A stretch of 64,000 nt of DNA from Mycobacterium sp. DL (GTDB lineage Bacteria; Actinomycetota; Actinomycetes; Mycobacteriales; Mycobacteriaceae), in NCBI RefSeq assembly GCF_039729195.1, contig NZ_CP155796.1, forward strand, positions 2,108,001 through 2,172,000. The letters run 5' to 3'. The position numbers were made by a program, and so were the translations under genes. The stretch's first letter is position 1, and the number at the start of each line of letters is the position of its first letter. This document shows positions 31,370 through 40,235 of the stretch, one piece after another. Below the pieces are notes generated by a model. That model saw nothing but the letters and a program-made list of their open reading frames with translations. It was not told where the DNA came from and ran no database searches.

Positions 31370-32166
31370 GGGCGCACCGCGATCGCGACGAGGTCGAGGC
31401 TGTCGTCGATGTCGGCACCGGCACCGGCTTCGACGATGTCGAAGTCGTCGGCGCTCACCGACGCGACATCGGCGAGCAGATCGGTGGGCCACGGCGCATC
31501 GGCCAGCGCGCGGGTGATCTGTGCGTCGATGATCGACCCGCCGTGGCGGGCGTCGAGCCCGCGAAGACGTTGGCCGTGGAAGACCCCGTGGACGCCCTCC
31601 ATGCGGAACCCCGCTGACTCGAGCAGTTCGGTGAGCTCGGCGGCGTTCAGTTCACGGGTGTGGAAGGGGTTGATCGGGGTGTCGCGACCGGGGGAGAAGG
31701 TGATGCGGTTCGGGGTCGACATCAGCAGCACGCCGCCGGGGCGCAGCACCCGCAGGCACTCGGCGACGAACTGCCCCTGGTCCCACAGATGTTCGATCAC
31801 CTGGAAGTTGACCACCACATCAACCGCGCCGTCGGACAGCGGGAGCTCGGCGAGATTTCCCTGGCGCATGTCGACTCGCGGGTAGCGGGCGCGGACGTGC
31901 GCCACCGCAGATTCGTCGTAGTCGAGGCCGATCACGTTCCGGGCCACCTCGGCGATCAGGTCGGCGCCGTAGCCCTCACCCGAACCCGCCTCGAGCACGT
32001 CGCGGCCCGCGCAGCGGTGGGCCAGCTGTCGGTAGACCACCTCGTGGCGGCGGAACCAGTAGTTCTCCTCGGCCAGGCCGGGCACGGTTCGTTCGCCGGT
32101 CAGCGCCATGGGGGCTGCCTCTGAAGCCTCGCCGGGCTCCGTCGATCCGGACACTGATGCGCTCAT
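31366..32166 (-). CDS. SAM-dependent methyltransferase (Rv3030-like)
   Basis: Class I methyltransferase of 266 residues. Motif I is VLEAGSGEGYGADLIAEVA near residue 58, then NVIGLDYDESAVAHVRARYP, the active-site region VVVNFQVIEHLWDQGQF, and CLRVLRPGGVLLMSTPN. Rv3030 has been linked to 6-O-methylation of glucose units in methylglucose lipopolysaccharide. It is the first gene of the minus-strand operon with GH57 and GT4. The N-terminal 20 residues are Ser/Glu/Ala-rich. It is divergent from etfB across a 207-base regulatory region. Confidence 0.92.
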   Translation of the reverse strand: MSASVSGSTEPGEASEAAPMALTGERTVPGLAEENYWFRRHEVVYRQLAHRCAGRDVLEAGSGEGYGADLIAEVARNVIGLDYDESAVAHVRARYPRVDMRQGNLAELPLSDGAVDVVVNFQVIEHLWDQGQFVAECLRVLRPGGVLLMSTPNRITFSPGRDTPINPFHTRELNAAELTELLESAGFRMEGVHGVFHGQRLRGLDARHGGSIIDAQITRALADAPWPTDLLADVASVSADDFDIVEAGAGADIDDSLDLVAIAVRP

Positions 32167-32259
32167 TGGAAGGCAGGCTAACGCGTAACCGTCCGATCAA
32201 GAACTGTTCGCCTGGCCCGGACTGGTCGCAGGGCCGGCGGATCACAAACTTCGACCAGC

Positions 32260-32265
32260 TATGGT
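32260..32265 (+). promoter_or_regulatory. Candidate etfBA -10 hexamer
   Basis: TATGGT fits TANNNT. A start near 32272 would give a leader of about 100 bases and place the 32286-32301 palindrome just downstream of the transcript start. Confidence 0.35.
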
Positions 32266-32285
32266 GTTTTTGCGAACCACCGAAA

Positions 32286-32301
32286 GTTACTTGCGAGTAA
32301 C
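32286..32301. promoter_or_regulatory. Palindromic operator candidate upstream of etfB
   Basis: GTTACTTGCGAGTAAC has perfect 6-base arms around TGCG. It resembles TetR-type operators of the TTACT-N4-AGTAA kind near actinobacterial fatty-acid oxidation genes. It sits 20 bases downstream of the proposed -10, where a repressor would block elongation. The regulator is not known. Confidence 0.45.
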
Positions 32302-32373
32302 ATGGTGGCGGGTTCTACAAACGTGATAAAGCAGGCCGGTCATCGGCCCCGTCGAGGAGGACGAACCAGAGTC

Positions 32374-33165
32374 ATGACGAACATCGTGGTCCTGATCAAA
32401 CAGGTCCCAGACACATGGTCGGAGCGCAAGCTGTCGGAGGGCGATTGGACCCTGGACCGGGAGGCCGCCGACGCCGTGCTCGACGAGATCAACGAGCGCG
32501 CTGTCGAGGAGGCGCTGCTGATCAAGGAACGTGAAGGCGGCGACAGCTCGGTGACGGTCCTGACCGCCGGCCCTGCACGTGCCACCGAGGCGATCCGCAA
32601 GGCGCTGTCGATGGGCGCCGACAAGGCGGTCCACCTGGTCGACGACAGCCTGCACGGCTCCGACATGGTGCAGACCGGCTGGGCGCTGGCCCGTGCGCTG
32701 GGCACCATCGAGGGCACCGAGCTGGTCATCGCCGGCAACGAGGCAACCGACGGCACCGGTGGCGCAGTACCGGCGATCATCGCCGAGTACCTGGGCCTGC
32801 CGCAGTTGACCCATGTGCGCAAGCTGACCGTCGAGGGCGACAAGGTCACCGGCGAACGCGAGACCGACGACGGCGTGTTTACGCTCGAGGCGTCCCTGCC
32901 TGCGGTGGTCAGCGTCAACGAGAAGATCAACGAGCCCCGCTTCCCGTCCTTCAAAGGCATCATGGCCGCCAAGAAGAAGGAAGTGACCACGCTCACCCTG
33001 GCCGAGATCGGTGTCGAGGCCGACGAGGTCGGCGTCGCGAACGCCGGTTCCAAGGTGCTGTCGTCGACGCCCAAGCCGCCCAAGACCGCGGGCGAGAAGG
33101 TCACCGACGAGGGCGAGGGCGGCAGCAAGATCGCCCAGTACCTGGTCGCCCAGAAGATCATCTAG
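32374..33165 (+). CDS. etfB: Electron transfer flavoprotein beta subunit
   Basis: ETF beta (FixA) subunit of 263 residues. With ETF alpha it accepts electrons from acyl-CoA dehydrogenases and passes them to the respiratory chain. It starts MTNIVVLIKQVPDTW, has the AMP-binding loop region VIAGNEATDGTGGAVP near residue 120, and the family segment SVNEKINEPRFPSFKGIM with AAKKKEV near residue 195. ATG at 32374 has GAGGAGGA about 13 bases upstream. It is followed after 58 bases by etfA. A palindrome upstream is the likely control site. Confidence 0.95.
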   Translation: MTNIVVLIKQVPDTWSERKLSEGDWTLDREAADAVLDEINERAVEEALLIKEREGGDSSVTVLTAGPARATEAIRKALSMGADKAVHLVDDSLHGSDMVQTGWALARALGTIEGTELVIAGNEATDGTGGAVPAIIAEYLGLPQLTHVRKLTVEGDKVTGERETDDGVFTLEASLPAVVSVNEKINEPRFPSFKGIMAAKKKEVTTLTLAEIGVEADEVGVANAGSKVLSSTPKPPKTAGEKVTDEGEGGSKIAQYLVAQKII

Positions 33166-33223
33166 GCAGATCACTCCCATTTCTCCCATCACTCACAGAC
33201 AGACATAGAGGTAGACGAAACCC

Positions 33224-34180
33224 ATGGCTGAAGTACTCGTGCTCGTCGAGCACGCCGAAGGTGCCCCGAAGAAGGTCACCGCAGAATTGATCACCGCCGC
33301 CCGTGCGCTGGGCGAGCCCGCCGCGGTCGTGGTGGGCAAGCCGGGCACGGCCGAGCCGCTCATCGAGGGGCTCAAGTCGGCCGGCGCCACCAAGATCTAC
33401 GTCGCCGAGTCCGACGACGCGGAGAACTACCTGATCACCCCGCAGGTGGACGTGCTGGCCTCGCTGGCCGAATCGGCGAGTCCCACGGCCGTGCTGCTGG
33501 CCGCCAACGCCGACGGCAAGGAGATTGCGGGACGGCTCGCCGCCCGCATCGGTTCCGGCCTCCTGGTCGACGTCGTCGAGGTCAAAGAGGGCGGTAAGGG
33601 CATCCACTCGATCTTCGGTGGCGCCTACACCGTCGAAGCCGAGGCGGTCGGTGACACCCCGGTGATCACGCTGCGCCCGGGTTCGATCGACGCAGAGCCC
33701 GCCGACGGTGCCGGCGAGGTCGTCAACGTCGAGGTCCCGGCCCAGGCCGAGAATGCGACCAAGATCACCTCTCGCGAACCCGCCGTCGCCGGTGACCGCC
33801 CCGAGCTCGCGGAGGCATCCGTCGTGGTGTCCGGCGGCCGCGGCGTCGGCAGTGCCGACAACTTCGGCATCGTCGAGGAATTGGCCGACTCGCTCGGTGC
33901 CGCCGTCGGTGCGTCCCGCGCCGCGGTGGACTCGGGCTACTACCCGGGCCAGTTCCAGGTCGGTCAGACCGGCAAGACCGTGTCCCCGCAGCTCTACATC
34001 GCGCTGGGCATCTCGGGAGCGATCCAGCACCGCGCTGGAATGCAGACCTCGAAGACGATCATCGCGGTCAACAAGGACGAAGAGGCACCGATCTTCGAGA
34101 TCGCCGACCTCGGCATCGTGGGTGACCTGTTCAAGGTGACCCCGCAGCTGACCGAGGCGGTCAAGGCCCGCAAGGGCTAG
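33224..34180 (+). CDS. etfA: Electron transfer flavoprotein alpha subunit
   Basis: ETF alpha (FixB) of 318 residues. The N-terminal half is the alpha/beta domain. The C-terminal half has the FAD-binding signature: [56 protein letters not shown], and [30 protein letters not shown] precedes the ATG. It is co-transcribed with etfB. Confidence 0.95.
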   Translation: MAEVLVLVEHAEGAPKKVTAELITAARALGEPAAVVVGKPGTAEPLIEGLKSAGATKIYVAESDDAENYLITPQVDVLASLAESASPTAVLLAANADGKEIAGRLAARIGSGLLVDVVEVKEGGKGIHSIFGGAYTVEAEAVGDTPVITLRPGSIDAEPADGAGEVVNVEVPAQAENATKITSREPAVAGDRPELAEASVVVSGGRGVGSADNFGIVEELADSLGAAVGASRAAVDSGYYPGQFQVGQTGKTVSPQLYIALGISGAIQHRAGMQTSKTIIAVNKDEEAPIFEIADLGIVGDLFKVTPQLTEAVKARKG

Positions 34181-34284
34181 TTCTCACTGCGTGCAGCGGC
34201 CAACCCGAAACCGTCACCCAGCGCTCATGAACACGTCACGCACCGATTGCCGCCACGCCCACCGGCTCAGCAACCGTGCACGGT

Positions 34285-35136
34285 ATGAGCACTGCTTCTG
34301 TACTCATCCCGTCCGACACCTCCGCGCCGCGGCATGCCCGCTACTCCCTGCTGCTGTGCACCGACGCCGACTCCATCGAGGCCGCGCAACGGCTGCGCTA
34401 CGACGTCTTCACCACCGAACCGGGCTTCACCCTGGCCGACAGCAGCGGGTCCGGAGGCCGCACAGCCGGTCTGGACGCCGACCGGTTCGACGAGCACTGC
34501 GACCATCTGCTGGTTCGTGACGACGACACCGGCGAACTCGTCGGCTGCTACCGGATGCTGCCGCCACCGGGTGCCATCGCCGCCGGCGGCCTCTACACCG
34601 CAACCGAATTCGACGTGTCGGCGCTCGACCCGATCCGCCCCTCGCTGGTCGAGATGGGCCGTGCGGTGGTGCGCGACGGTCACCGCCACGGCGCAGTCGT
34701 ACTGCTGATGTGGGCTGGGATCCTGGCCTACCTGGACCGCAGCGGGTACGACTACGTGACCGGGTGCGTCTCGGTTCCGGTGGCAGATCCGGCGGGTCGG
34801 TCTGCTCGCGGAAGCCAACTGCGCGGCGTGCGCGACTTCGTCATGCGCCGCCATCGCGCGCCGGCGGAGTTCACGGTGCGACCCTTCCGGCCCGTCGTGG
34901 TCGACGGTCGGGGCCTCGACGACATCGACCCGCCGGAGCGACTTGCGGTGCCTCCGCTGCTGCGTGGGTACCTGCGGCTGGGTGCTCAGGTGTGCGGCGA
35001 GCCGGCCCATGACCCCGATTTCGGGGTGGGCGACTTCCCGGCTCTGCTCGCCAAGCGGCACGCCGACACCCGCTACCTGAGGCGGCTCCGGTCGGTCGGT
35101 GCGGCTGCCGCGATCGCGGACGGGGCGCCATCATGA
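34285..35136 (+). CDS. GNAT-superfamily N-acyltransferase (OlsB/hemolysin-like), Rv3027c-like
   Basis: Acyltransferase of about 283 residues whose fold resembles the acyl-ACP-using OlsB/LuxI-like branch of GNAT. It has RYSLLLCTDADSIEAAQRLRY at the start of the core, HCDHLLVRDDDTGELVGCYRML near residue 75, LVEMGRAVVRDGHRHGAVVLLMW near residue 125, and GYDYVTGCVSVPVADPAG. In other bacteria OlsB acylates ornithine and an adjacent PlsC-type OlsA adds the second chain. Here a PlsC-type gene follows with an ATGA overlap, so a lipid-forming pair is plausible. ATG at 34285 chosen; GTG at 34276 is possible. Confidence 0.78.
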   Translation: MSTASVLIPSDTSAPRHARYSLLLCTDADSIEAAQRLRYDVFTTEPGFTLADSSGSGGRTAGLDADRFDEHCDHLLVRDDDTGELVGCYRMLPPPGAIAAGGLYTATEFDVSALDPIRPSLVEMGRAVVRDGHRHGAVVLLMWAGILAYLDRSGYDYVTGCVSVPVADPAGRSARGSQLRGVRDFVMRRHRAPAEFTVRPFRPVVVDGRGLDDIDPPERLAVPPLLRGYLRLGAQVCGEPAHDPDFGVGDFPALLAKRHADTRYLRRLRSVGAAAAIADGAPS

Positions 35137-35993
35137 CGATCGCCAACGAGCACGCATGGTTGCAGCGGGCGACCTGTGATGCCGGATGTGTCCACGCAGG
35201 CGCAGACGTTCCGGGTCGCCGGTGGGTGATCGCGGTGCGCACTGCGGTGCGCGTGACGGCGGCCGTGACGCTGTTCTGCGGCGTGTGGCTGCTGGCTGTA
35301 CCGATGCCGGGCCGGTCTCATCTGCAGCGTGGCTACTGCCGAATGATGCTGCGCTGTCTCGGGGTGCGGATGTCGGTGTCGGGCGGGCCGATCCGCAACC
35401 TGCGTGGCGTCCTGGTGGTCAGCGGGCACGTGTCGTGGCTGGACATCTTCGCGATCGGCACGGTGCTGCCGGGGTCGTTCGTGGCCCGCGCCGACCTCGT
35501 CGAGTGGCCGGCGCTCGGCCCGATCGTGCGGATCATGAAGGTCATCCCGATCGACCGGGGCCGGTTGCGCAGGCTGCCGTCGGTGGTGGCAGCCATCACC
35601 GACCGGCTGCGGTCCGGGCAGACCGTTGTCGCGTTCCCGGAAGGCACGACGTGGTGCGGGCTGGGCTACGGGCGGTTCCGTCCGGCGATGTTCCAGGCCG
35701 CGGTCGACGCAGGCCGCCCGGTACAGCCGCTGGGCCTGACCTACCGGCACAAGGACGGCAGGCCGTCCACCGTGCCTGCGTTCGTGGGCGAGGACTCGCT
35801 GCTGACGTCGATCAAGCGGGTGATCACCGCACACCGCACCGTCTGCCACCTCCGGGTCGAGTCGCTGCAACTGCCCGGTGACGACCGGCGTGAGCTGGCT
35901 GCCCGCTGCGAGGCCGCAGTGCGCGGCGAGATGCCGCAGGCCGCGCTGGTGGCGCGTCCCGGGTCTGGTGAGGGCCACGCCCTGGTGGCGTGA
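35133..35993 (+). CDS. PlsC-type 1-acyl-sn-glycerol-3-phosphate acyltransferase-like protein (Rv3026c-like)
   Basis: Membrane acyltransferase of 286 residues. A hydrophobic helix at ~35-58 is followed by the catalytic HX4D motif HVSWLD near residue 99, a glycerol-phosphate-site region MKVIPIDRGR, and FPEGTTWCGLG near residue 170. It could make phosphatidic acid or O-acylate a lyso-lipid, such as a lyso-aminolipid from the coupled GNAT enzyme. ATGA overlap with the preceding gene. Confidence 0.88.
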   Translation: MTIANEHAWLQRATCDAGCVHAGADVPGRRWVIAVRTAVRVTAAVTLFCGVWLLAVPMPGRSHLQRGYCRMMLRCLGVRMSVSGGPIRNLRGVLVVSGHVSWLDIFAIGTVLPGSFVARADLVEWPALGPIVRIMKVIPIDRGRLRRLPSVVAAITDRLRSGQTVVAFPEGTTWCGLGYGRFRPAMFQAAVDAGRPVQPLGLTYRHKDGRPSTVPAFVGEDSLLTSIKRVITAHRTVCHLRVESLQLPGDDRRELAARCEAAVRGEMPQAALVARPGSGEGHALVA

Positions 35994-36023
35994 GCGGAGT
36001 GGGGTCCCGACAGGTGTGACGGC

Positions 36024-36029
36024 TATTGT
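36024..36029 (+). promoter_or_regulatory. -10 hexamer for iscS-like gene
   Basis: TATTGT followed by 9 bases and the ATG at 36039, consistent with a leaderless or nearly leaderless transcript. Confidence 0.45.
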
Positions 36030-36038
36030 GGAACGGTT

Positions 36039-37235
36039 ATGTCAGCGCTCGCGCCGGTCTATCTCGACCACGCCGCCACCACCCCGATGCGTCCCGCCGC
36101 GCTCGAGGCGATGACGGCTGAGCTGGCCGCGGTCGGCAATGCCTCCTCGCTGCACGGATCCGGCCGGGTGGCCCGCCGCCGGTTGGAGGAATCGCGAGAG
36201 ACGCTCGCCCAGCTCCTGGGTGCGCGGCCATCCGAGGTGATCTTCACCGCGGGCGGCACCGAGAGCGACAACCTCGCCGTCAAGGGCATCTTCTGGGCGC
36301 GCCGGGACGCCGACCCGCAGCGCTGCCGGATCGTGACCACTCCTGTGGAACATCATGCGGTGCTCGACGCTGTGCAGTGGCTTGTCGAGCACGAAGGCGC
36401 GCAGGTGACGTGGGTGCCGGTCGACGAGTTCGGTGCGGTCAGCGCCGCGGCGTTGCGCGCGGCCGTGGGAGACCCCGCCGATGTCGCTCTGATCTCGGTG
36501 ATGTGGGCCAACAACGAGGTCGGCACGATCGTGCCGATCGCGGAGTTGGCGGCAGTCGCCGCCGAGTTCGACATCCCGATGCACAGCGACGCCATCCAGG
36601 CCGTCGGCCAGATCCCGGTGGATTTCGCCGCCAGCGGGCTGTCGGCGATGAGCGTGGCCGCCCACAAGTTCGGTGGTCCCACCGGGGTCGGCGCCCTGTT
36701 GCTGCGTCGTGAGACGACGTGTGTGCCGCAACTCCACGGTGGCGGGCAGGAGCGCGACGTGCGGTCGGGCACGCAGGACGTTGCCGGCGTCGTGGGCATG
36801 GCCGCCGCCGTGCGGTCCGCGGTCGAGACCATGGAGTCGACCAGTTCCCGGGTGCGGGCGCTTCGCGACCGGTTGATCGAGGGGGTGCTGGGGACAGTCG
36901 ACGACGTCTACCTCAACGGTGCGCCGGGCGACGCCGACCGCCTGCCCGGCAACACACATTTCACCTTCCGCGGCTGTGAGGGCGATTCGCTGCTGATGCT
37001 CCTGGACGCCAAAGGTGTCGAATGTTCCACCGGTTCGGCATGCACGGCCGGGGTGGCGCAGCCGTCTCACGTGCTGACCGCGATGGGCGCCGATCCTGCG
37101 AGTGCTCGCGGCTCACTGCGGCTTTCGCTGGGCCACACCAGTACCGACGCCGACGTCGACGCTGTTCTCGAGGTGCTGCCGGCAGCGGTCGACCGGGCGA
37201 GGCAGGCGGCGCTGGCCAGTTCGGGGCGGCGATGA
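36039..37235 (+). CDS. iscS: Cysteine desulfurase (IscS/NifS-like)
   Basis: PLP enzyme of 398 residues that takes sulfur from cysteine as an enzyme persulfide. It has [19 protein letters not shown] at the start, PVEHHAVLD near residue 106, the PLP lysine K210 in [12 protein letters not shown], and the persulfide Cys C329 in [11 protein letters not shown] on the mobile loop. The next gene, mnmA, starts within its stop (ATGA), so its main job is probably sulfur supply for tRNA 2-thiouridine. Iron-sulfur assembly is a likely second role. Confidence 0.95.
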   Translation: MSALAPVYLDHAATTPMRPAALEAMTAELAAVGNASSLHGSGRVARRRLEESRETLAQLLGARPSEVIFTAGGTESDNLAVKGIFWARRDADPQRCRIVTTPVEHHAVLDAVQWLVEHEGAQVTWVPVDEFGAVSAAALRAAVGDPADVALISVMWANNEVGTIVPIAELAAVAAEFDIPMHSDAIQAVGQIPVDFAASGLSAMSVAAHKFGGPTGVGALLLRRETTCVPQLHGGGQERDVRSGTQDVAGVVGMAAAVRSAVETMESTSSRVRALRDRLIEGVLGTVDDVYLNGAPGDADRLPGNTHFTFRGCEGDSLLMLLDAKGVECSTGSACTAGVAQPSHVLTAMGADPASARGSLRLSLGHTSTDADVDAVLEVLPAAVDRARQAALASSGRR

Positions 37236-38305
37236 GGGTTCTGGTCGCGATGAGCGGTGGGGTGGATTCCTCGGTGGCCGCCGCGCGGATGGTCGACGCC
37301 GGACACGATGTGGTGGGTGTGCACCTCGCGCTGTCCTCGGCGCCGGGGACCTTGCGCACCGGGTCCCGCGGATGCTGTTCGAAAGAGGATGCCGGGGACG
37401 CGCGCCGCGTCGCGGACGTGCTCGACATACCCTTCTACATCTGGGATTTCGCCGATCGGTTCAAAGAGGACGTGATCGACGACTTCGTGGAGTCCTACGC
37501 CCGTGGCGAGACGCCCAATCCCTGCGTTCGGTGCAATGAACGAATCAAGTTCTCCGCGTTGGCTTCCCGGGCATTGGCGCTCGGCTTCGACGCGTTGGCG
37601 ACCGGCCACTACGCACGGTTGTCGGCTGGTCGGCTGCGTCGCGCGGTGGATCACGACAAGGACCAGTCCTATGTGCTGGCAGTGTTGACCGCCGAGCAGT
37701 TGCGGCACGCCGTGTTTCCGATCGGCGACACTCCCAAGTCGCAGATCCGCGAGGAGGCCGCCAGGCGCGGGTTGGCGGTGGCCGAGAAGGCGGACAGCCA
37801 CGACATCTGCTTCATCCCCTCGGGTGACACCAAGGCATTCCTCGGTGCGCGCATCGGCGTGCGGCGCGGCACCGTGGTCGACGCCGCGGGGGCCGTGCTG
37901 GCCGAACACGACGGCGTCCACGGCTTCACCATCGGTCAGCGAAAGGGCCTCGGCATCGCCGGTCCCGGCCCCGACGGGCGTCCCAAATACGTGACCGGAA
38001 TCGACGCCGACACAGGCACCGTGCACGTCGGCGACGTGGCCGACCTCGAGGTCAGCACGCTCGTCGGCGACGGTCCGGTGTTCACCGCGGGTGTCGCACC
38101 GCAGGGGCCGGTCGAATGTGTGGTGCAGGTCCGGGCCCACGGTGGACTCGCCGAAGCGGTCGCCGAACCACGTGGTGAGACGTTGACCGTCGAACTGCGC
38201 ACGCCGTTGCGGGGAGTTGCCCCCGGTCAGACCCTAGTGCTCTACCGCCCCGACCCCGACGGCGACGAGGTGCTGGGCAGCGCGACGATTCGCGAGGCGC
38301 GCTGA
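37232..38305 (+). CDS. mnmA: tRNA-specific 2-thiouridylase MnmA
   Basis: ATP-dependent tRNA thiolase of 357 residues that makes 2-thiouridine at the wobble position of Lys, Glu and Gln tRNAs. It has the PP-loop [14 protein letters not shown] near residue 8, the catalytic Cys in [12 protein letters not shown] near residue 99, the second Cys in [13 protein letters not shown] near residue 193, and the C-terminal RNA-binding barrels. ATGA coupling with iscS. Its stop is 1 base from the convergent lipoprotein stop. Confidence 0.95.
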   Translation: MRVLVAMSGGVDSSVAAARMVDAGHDVVGVHLALSSAPGTLRTGSRGCCSKEDAGDARRVADVLDIPFYIWDFADRFKEDVIDDFVESYARGETPNPCVRCNERIKFSALASRALALGFDALATGHYARLSAGRLRRAVDHDKDQSYVLAVLTAEQLRHAVFPIGDTPKSQIREEAARRGLAVAEKADSHDICFIPSGDTKAFLGARIGVRRGTVVDAAGAVLAEHDGVHGFTIGQRKGLGIAGPGPDGRPKYVTGIDADTGTVHVGDVADLEVSTLVGDGPVFTAGVAPQGPVECVVQVRAHGGLAEAVAEPRGETLTVELRTPLRGVAPGQTLVLYRPDPDGDEVLGSATIREAR

Positions 38306-38306
38306 G

Positions 38307-38945
38307 TCAGCCCGGCACGTTGGCCAGGATGTTCGTCATGACGATCTCAGGCACCGAGTCCGGGAAAGCGCAAAACGTGACCTCGACGAGCACCACCGAC
38401 TTCACCCGGTAGTCCCGACCGCAACTGCCGGGGCGGATGACTGCGGAATCCGCCGTTGTCGTCACGTCGCCGACGATCGCCGGACCCGACGTGGTCGAAT
38501 CACACTCTCCGATACGGTCGATGAGATCGTCGAAGACTTGTTGTGCGACGCCCGCATCGCGGTAGCCTGCGGCAGCCTGGGAGATCAAGCCGCCGCGCGG
38601 CGGGTTCTGAAACGTCGACTTGTGGAACTCCTCGACCTCGGACCCGAAGATCTGAGTTTCGGCGAACACCCACTGGCATTGCGGCGGAACGGATTCCAGC
38701 ATCATATCGATGTCCACCGGTACCTTGCTGTCCATCCCCGGGATGGGGGTGAGGTCCTCGCCCGCTCCGGTGATCGCCTGCATCTGCGCCCGCTCGAGCA
38801 GCACCGTGTCGACATCAACCGGCGACCGGGAATCCTCGTCGATGCCGGGCACGGACCGGGTGGCCGTTCCGTCGACGACGTGCGTGCAGCCGGCCACCAG
38901 CACCGCTACGGCGCTCAGTGCGAGCACGTACCCGCGGGCCGTCAT
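38307..38945 (-). CDS. lpqA: PknH-like sensor-domain lipoprotein (LpqA-like)
   Basis: Lipoprotein of 212 residues with signal peptide and lipobox LVAGC near residue 20. The mature domain resembles the PknH extracellular sensor fold: DTVLLERAQMQAITGAGEDL, then four cysteines (PPQCQW, GECDST, GSCGRD, TFCAFP) able to form the two family disulfides. The ligand is unknown. It is divergent from the MetE-like gene by 36 bases with back-to-back -10 elements. Name assigned from remembered synteny with Rv3016. Confidence 0.8.
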   Translation of the reverse strand: MTARGYVLALSAVAVLVAGCTHVVDGTATRSVPGIDEDSRSPVDVDTVLLERAQMQAITGAGEDLTPIPGMDSKVPVDIDMMLESVPPQCQWVFAETQIFGSEVEEFHKSTFQNPPRGGLISQAAAGYRDAGVAQQVFDDLIDRIGECDSTTSGPAIVGDVTTTADSAVIRPGSCGRDYRVKSVVLVEVTFCAFPDSVPEIVMTNILANVPG

Positions 38946-38952
38946 ACGCACG

Positions 38953-38958
38953 AGGGTA
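38953..38958 (-). promoter_or_regulatory. -10 hexamer for leaderless lpqA-like gene
   Basis: TACCCT on the minus strand, 7 bases before the ATG at 38945. Confidence 0.45.
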
Positions 38959-38968
38959 ACCGGTCGCA

Positions 38969-38974
38969 TAGGGT
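38969..38974 (+). promoter_or_regulatory. -10 hexamer for leaderless MetE-like gene
   Basis: TAGGGT, 7 bases before the GTG at 38982. It lies within 16 bases of the opposing -10 of the lipoprotein gene, so the two promoters must interfere. Confidence 0.45.
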
Positions 38975-38981
38975 CCATCGA

Positions 38982-39992
38982 GTGAGTGTTTTTGCTAGTG
39001 CGACCGGCATCGGCTCCTGGCCTGGCTCGTCTGCCAGGGAGGCCGCCGAGGTGATCGTCGGCGAACTGCACCGTCTTCCCCATCTCGTCGAGTTGCCCGT
39101 CCGCGGAGTGGGCGCCGACCTGATCGGCCGCGCCGGGGCGATCCTGGTGGACATCTCCATCGACACGGTGCCTCGCGGGTACCGCATCGCGCCCGGCCGC
39201 CGGTCGGTGACCAGGCGGGCGATGAGTTTTCTGGACGAGGACATCGACGCCCTCGAGGAGGCCTGGGAGAAGGCCGGACTGCGGGGAAGCGGACGGACCG
39301 TCAAGGTGCAGGCATCCGGACCGGTGACGTTGGCCGCTCACCTGGAACTGCCCGGCGGGCATCGCGCGATCACCGACACCGGCGCGGTGCGTGATCTGAC
39401 CAGATCCCTCGCCGAGGGGATGGCAGCGCTGCGTGCGCAGATCGCGCGTCGGTTGGAGTCCGACGTGGTCGTGCAGTTCGACGAACCGTCGTTGCCGGCC
39501 GCGCTGTTGGGCCGGCTGACAGGGGTTTCCACACTGTCGCCGGTACATCCGGTGGACGAGGCCGTGGTCACCGAACTGCTCGACGAATGTGTCGCGGTCG
39601 TGGGCGGGGACGTGGCGGTACACAGTTGCGCCGCGGGGCTGCCGTGGAAGTTGTTGCAGCACAGCGCTATTGCTGCTGTCTCGGTTGATGTGAACACGCT
39701 GACCGCTGCAGATCTCGACGGGGTCGGCGAATTCGTCGAATCGGGGCGAACCGTCCTGCTGGGCGCGGTGCCGACCACCGTGACCGGCGCGCCGCCGTCC
39801 GCGGCGCAGATTGCGGCGACGGTGGCCGGCGTGACCGACCGCCTCGGGTTCCCCCGTGGCGTGCTGCGCGACCGCATCGGTGTCACGCCGTCGTGCGGAC
39901 TCGCTGCGGCGACACCGGAATGGGCGCGCACCGCCATCGAGTTGGCCCAGCGCGCGGCGGACGCGTTCGCCGAGGATCCAGAGGCTGTGTGA
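38982..39992 (+). CDS. Methionine synthase (cobalamin-independent)-family protein, Rv3015c-like
   Basis: Protein of 336 residues with the UROD/MetE-like TIM barrel. Landmarks are ATGIGSWPGSSAREAAEVI at the N-terminus, KVQASGPVTLAAHLELPGG near residue 107, and the zinc-site-like regions VVQFDEPSLPAALLG and GDVAVHSCAAGLPWK, with GVTPSCGLAAATPEWA near the end (His and Cys ligand candidates). It is far shorter than MetE (~750 residues), so it is a MetE C-domain homologue. Methyl transfer to a thiol is possible but the substrate is unknown. Start GTG at 38982, supported by the -10 spacing. Confidence 0.8.
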   Translation: MSVFASATGIGSWPGSSAREAAEVIVGELHRLPHLVELPVRGVGADLIGRAGAILVDISIDTVPRGYRIAPGRRSVTRRAMSFLDEDIDALEEAWEKAGLRGSGRTVKVQASGPVTLAAHLELPGGHRAITDTGAVRDLTRSLAEGMAALRAQIARRLESDVVVQFDEPSLPAALLGRLTGVSTLSPVHPVDEAVVTELLDECVAVVGGDVAVHSCAAGLPWKLLQHSAIAAVSVDVNTLTAADLDGVGEFVESGRTVLLGAVPTTVTGAPPSAAQIAATVAGVTDRLGFPRGVLRDRIGVTPSCGLAAATPEWARTAIELAQRAADAFAEDPEAV

Positions 39993-40235
39993 CGGCCCTG
40001 CGGGTCCGTGAAGACGCCGCCGAATTCCCGGGTTCTCCGCGTCGATGGGCGGTTATGATTGTCGACGTTGACACCCAAGCCAGGTCAGAGTGCTGGTCCG
40101 TGATGTCCCGCCGACCAGCACGAGCCATCCGGCTGAGCTGACCATCCGCGAATCGATTCGCTGATATCGAACGGGTATTCCGTGACGTCATGCGTCACGA
40201 GATGGGTCTGCGTGTTCGTGAAATCCTTCAGAAGC

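Noticed and set aside
31370..31492. N-terminal extension of the GH57 gene by about 41 residues
   Set aside because: The extra residues are Arg-rich shadow of the overlapping methyltransferase gene. The GTG at 31369 forms a GTGA overlap and matches homologues.
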